Positions 5,932 to 6,684 of a stretch of 6,684 nt of DNA are shown in pieces. Origin of the DNA: Solirubrobacterales bacterium (GTDB lineage: Bacteria; Actinomycetota; Thermoleophilia; Solirubrobacterales; Solirubrobacteraceae); the NCBI GenBank assembly GCA_015655225.1, contig JAATFK010000444.1, positions 1-6,684 of the forward strand, in the 5' to 3' direction. The notes beneath the pieces are model-generated. The model ran no database searches, had not been told where the DNA came from, and was given only the letters and a program-made list of their open reading frames with translations. A program made the position numbers and the translations under genes. How positions within the stretch are numbered: position 1 is the stretch's first letter; each line of letters starts with the position of its first letter.

Positions 5932-5957
5932 ATACGACGGAATGGTTGCCGCTGCAA
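5929..5957 (-). promoter_or_regulatory. Candidate promoter of the hydrolase gene, embedded in the operators
   Basis: On the minus strand TTGCAG (complement of 5952-5957) is separated by exactly 17 bases from TATGGT (complement of 5929-5934), a good -35/-10 arrangement. The -35 lies inside operator site 2 and the -10 overlaps site 1. Binding of the regulator should therefore block RNA polymerase. The leader would be about 28 bases and include the GAGGA ribosome binding site. Confidence 0.5.
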
Positions 5958-5959
5958 CC
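5944..5959. promoter_or_regulatory. MarR operator, site 2
   Basis: GGTTGC-CGCT-GCAACC is identical in its arms to site 1, with a centre that is the reverse complement of that in site 1. It covers the hydrolase -35 and the position where a -35 for the regulator gene would fall. Centre-to-centre distance to site 1 is 28 bp. Confidence 0.75.
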
Positions 5960-5963
5960 AAAT

Positions 5964-5969
5964 TAGACT
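5964..5969 (+). promoter_or_regulatory. Candidate -10 of the regulator gene (near-leaderless)
   Basis: TAGACT fits the TANNNT -10 pattern and lies 5 bases past operator site 2. Transcription would begin about 7 bases downstream, only a few bases before GTG 5978 or ATG 5981. No Shine-Dalgarno is visible there, consistent with leaderless translation. No good -35 is seen. Confidence 0.4.
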
Positions 5970-5980
5970 ACGCTGACGTG

Positions 5981-6478
5981 ATGAGCGCTCGGGTCGACGG
6001 TCTCAGCGAGGCGGAGTCGCAGCTGTGGATCTCGTTCACGGTGCTCTCGCAGATCCTCACCCCCGCGCTTGACGCCCGCCTGCGGGAGGTCGGCCTGACG
6101 CACTTCGAGTACGGGTCGCTGATGGCGCTGCTCGAGGCTCCGGGCCGGACTCTCCGCATCAGAGAGATGGCCGAGCGCACCTACGCGCCGCTCCCCCGGA
6201 TGTCGAAGGTCGTCACGCGACTGGAGCAGCGCGGCCTCGTGACCCGTTCGCCCTCCGGCTCGGATGCCCGCGCCTCCGAGATCAAGCTCACGCGGGAGGG
6301 GCGACGCGTCCTCGTCAACGCCCTGCCCGCGCACGCCGACGCGGCCCGCAGGCTGATCCTCGACAAGCTCACCGCCGAGCAGATCGAGACGCTCGCGAGC
6401 ATCCTCGCGCCCGTCGTGCTCGAGCTGGATCCGACCGGGCCGCTCTCGCACGGCTCGGGCGACCCGGCGAGCCCGTGA
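5981..6478 (+). CDS. MarR-family transcriptional regulator
   Basis: This 165-residue winged-helix protein has the MarR layout: an N-terminal dimerisation helix (SEAESQLWISFTVLSQI, 9-25), then LTHFEYGSLMALLEAPGRTLRI and the recognition helix around 69-85 (APLPRMSKVVTRLEQRG). The wing follows with the conserved D95-x-R97 (GSDARASEIKLTREG), then C-terminal helices for dimerisation. It has no cysteine, so it is not an OhrR-type thiol sensor; a small ligand is more likely. ATG 5981 is preferred, with GTG 5978 equally possible. An in-frame ATG further upstream at 5942 falls inside the operator repeat and is rejected. It is divergent from the hydrolase, and two matching palindromes sit between them. 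It therefore probably represses both itself and the hydrolase. Its TGA abuts the stop of the convergent gene. Confidence 0.93.
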   Translation: MSARVDGLSEAESQLWISFTVLSQILTPALDARLREVGLTHFEYGSLMALLEAPGRTLRIREMAERTYAPLPRMSKVVTRLEQRGLVTRSPSGSDARASEIKLTREGRRVLVNALPAHADAARRLILDKLTAEQIETLASILAPVVLELDPTGPLSHGSGDPASP

Positions 6479-6684
6479 TCAGGTCTGCGCGGTCGGGCGG
6501 ATGATCACCTCGCCGACGTCGACGTCGTCGGGCTGCTCGATCGCGTAGGCGATCGCGCGGCCGACGGCCGCGGGTTCCATCGCGATCGCCAGCATCGCGC
6601 TCACCTCCGGCGTCAGCTCGCTCCCGCCGAAGTCGGTGCGCGTCATGCCGGGCGAGACGACCGTCACGCGCAGGCGGCCGTCGG
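6479..6684 (-). CDS. Short-chain dehydrogenase/reductase (SDR), C-terminal part (runs off right edge)
   Basis: The last 67 or so residues of an NAD(P)-dependent SDR are visible. RVTVVSPGMTRTDFGGSE contains the typical SPG-x3-T-x-F segment, which follows the catalytic YxxxK helix and contacts the cofactor. Next come MEPAAVGRAIAYAIEQPDDVDVGEVIIRPT and a short tail AQT. The VDV-E-I-IRPT-AQ ending matches classical SDRs of the YdfG-like (3-hydroxy acid/serine dehydrogenase) type. The Rossmann TGxxxGxG motif and catalytic Ser-Tyr-Lys lie beyond the window, so activity cannot be checked. The substrate is unknown. The stop (TCA on the plus strand at 6479-6481) directly touches the regulator stop. 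Confidence 0.88.
   Translation of the reverse strand, partial: DGRLRVTVVSPGMTRTDFGGSELTPEVSAMLAIAMEPAAVGRAIAYAIEQPDDVDVGEVIIRPTAQT

Noticed and set aside
5916..5959. Inverted repeat as the end of a mobile element or a terminator
   Set aside because: It lies between divergent gene starts rather than after a gene. There is no transposase or target duplication, and its half-sites match MarR-type operators.
5942..5980. Upstream in-frame ATG (5942) as start of the regulator
   Set aside because: It lies inside the operator palindrome and ahead of the candidate -10. It would add residues outside the normal MarR N-terminus.
1..6684. tRNA, rRNA, riboswitch, CRISPR array or toxin-antitoxin pair
   Set aside because: I looked for cloverleaf-like arms, regular spaced repeats and paired small genes on both strands and saw nothing supportable.

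Overview
This is a very GC-rich, gene-dense bacterial window. Its base composition, GTG starts, leaderless-looking promoter and protein styles suggest a high-GC actinobacterium, perhaps of the Thermoleophilia/Solirubrobacterales type. That placement is inference. No rRNA, tRNA, CRISPR array, insertion sequence or phage gene is visible. Eight protein genes are supported, and the two at the window edges are incomplete.

Left block, minus strand (1-2505): three genes lie on the minus strand. From right to left they are a secreted copper protein (1108-2505), a small unrecognised protein (731-1039) and the N-terminal part of an APH-type phosphotransferase (1-655). A perfect 12-bp GC-rich hairpin at 685-712 separates the last two. 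The copper protein is the most striking gene. It has a signal peptide, a region keeping counterparts of all six copper ligands of peptidylglycine monooxygenase (PHM), and a C-terminal type 1 copper (cupredoxin) domain.

Central block, plus strand (2567-4757): this looks like an operon of an Fpg/Nei-family DNA glycosylase, a Bcp/PrxQ-type peroxiredoxin and a protein I read as a proteasome-like Ntn-hydrolase. The first two fit an oxidative-damage theme: repair of oxidised bases and removal of peroxides. The glycosylase has non-standard residues at three normally conserved DNA- or zinc-contacting positions. Both genes are rich in AGA arginine codons, which is odd at this GC content. The third gene is less GC-rich than its neighbours, although its ribosome binding site overlaps the stop of the peroxiredoxin gene.

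Right block (4758-6684): a 216-base interval without a clear gene is followed by an alpha/beta hydrolase on the minus strand and a divergent MarR-family regulator on the plus strand. Their shared intergenic region carries an 18-bp perfect inverted repeat. Each arm is itself a GGTTGC-N4-GCAACC palindrome, so there are two operators laid over the promoters. The likely circuit is that MarR represses both itself and the hydrolase. The regulator stop codon directly abuts the stop codon of a convergent short-chain dehydrogenase gene, which runs off the right edge.
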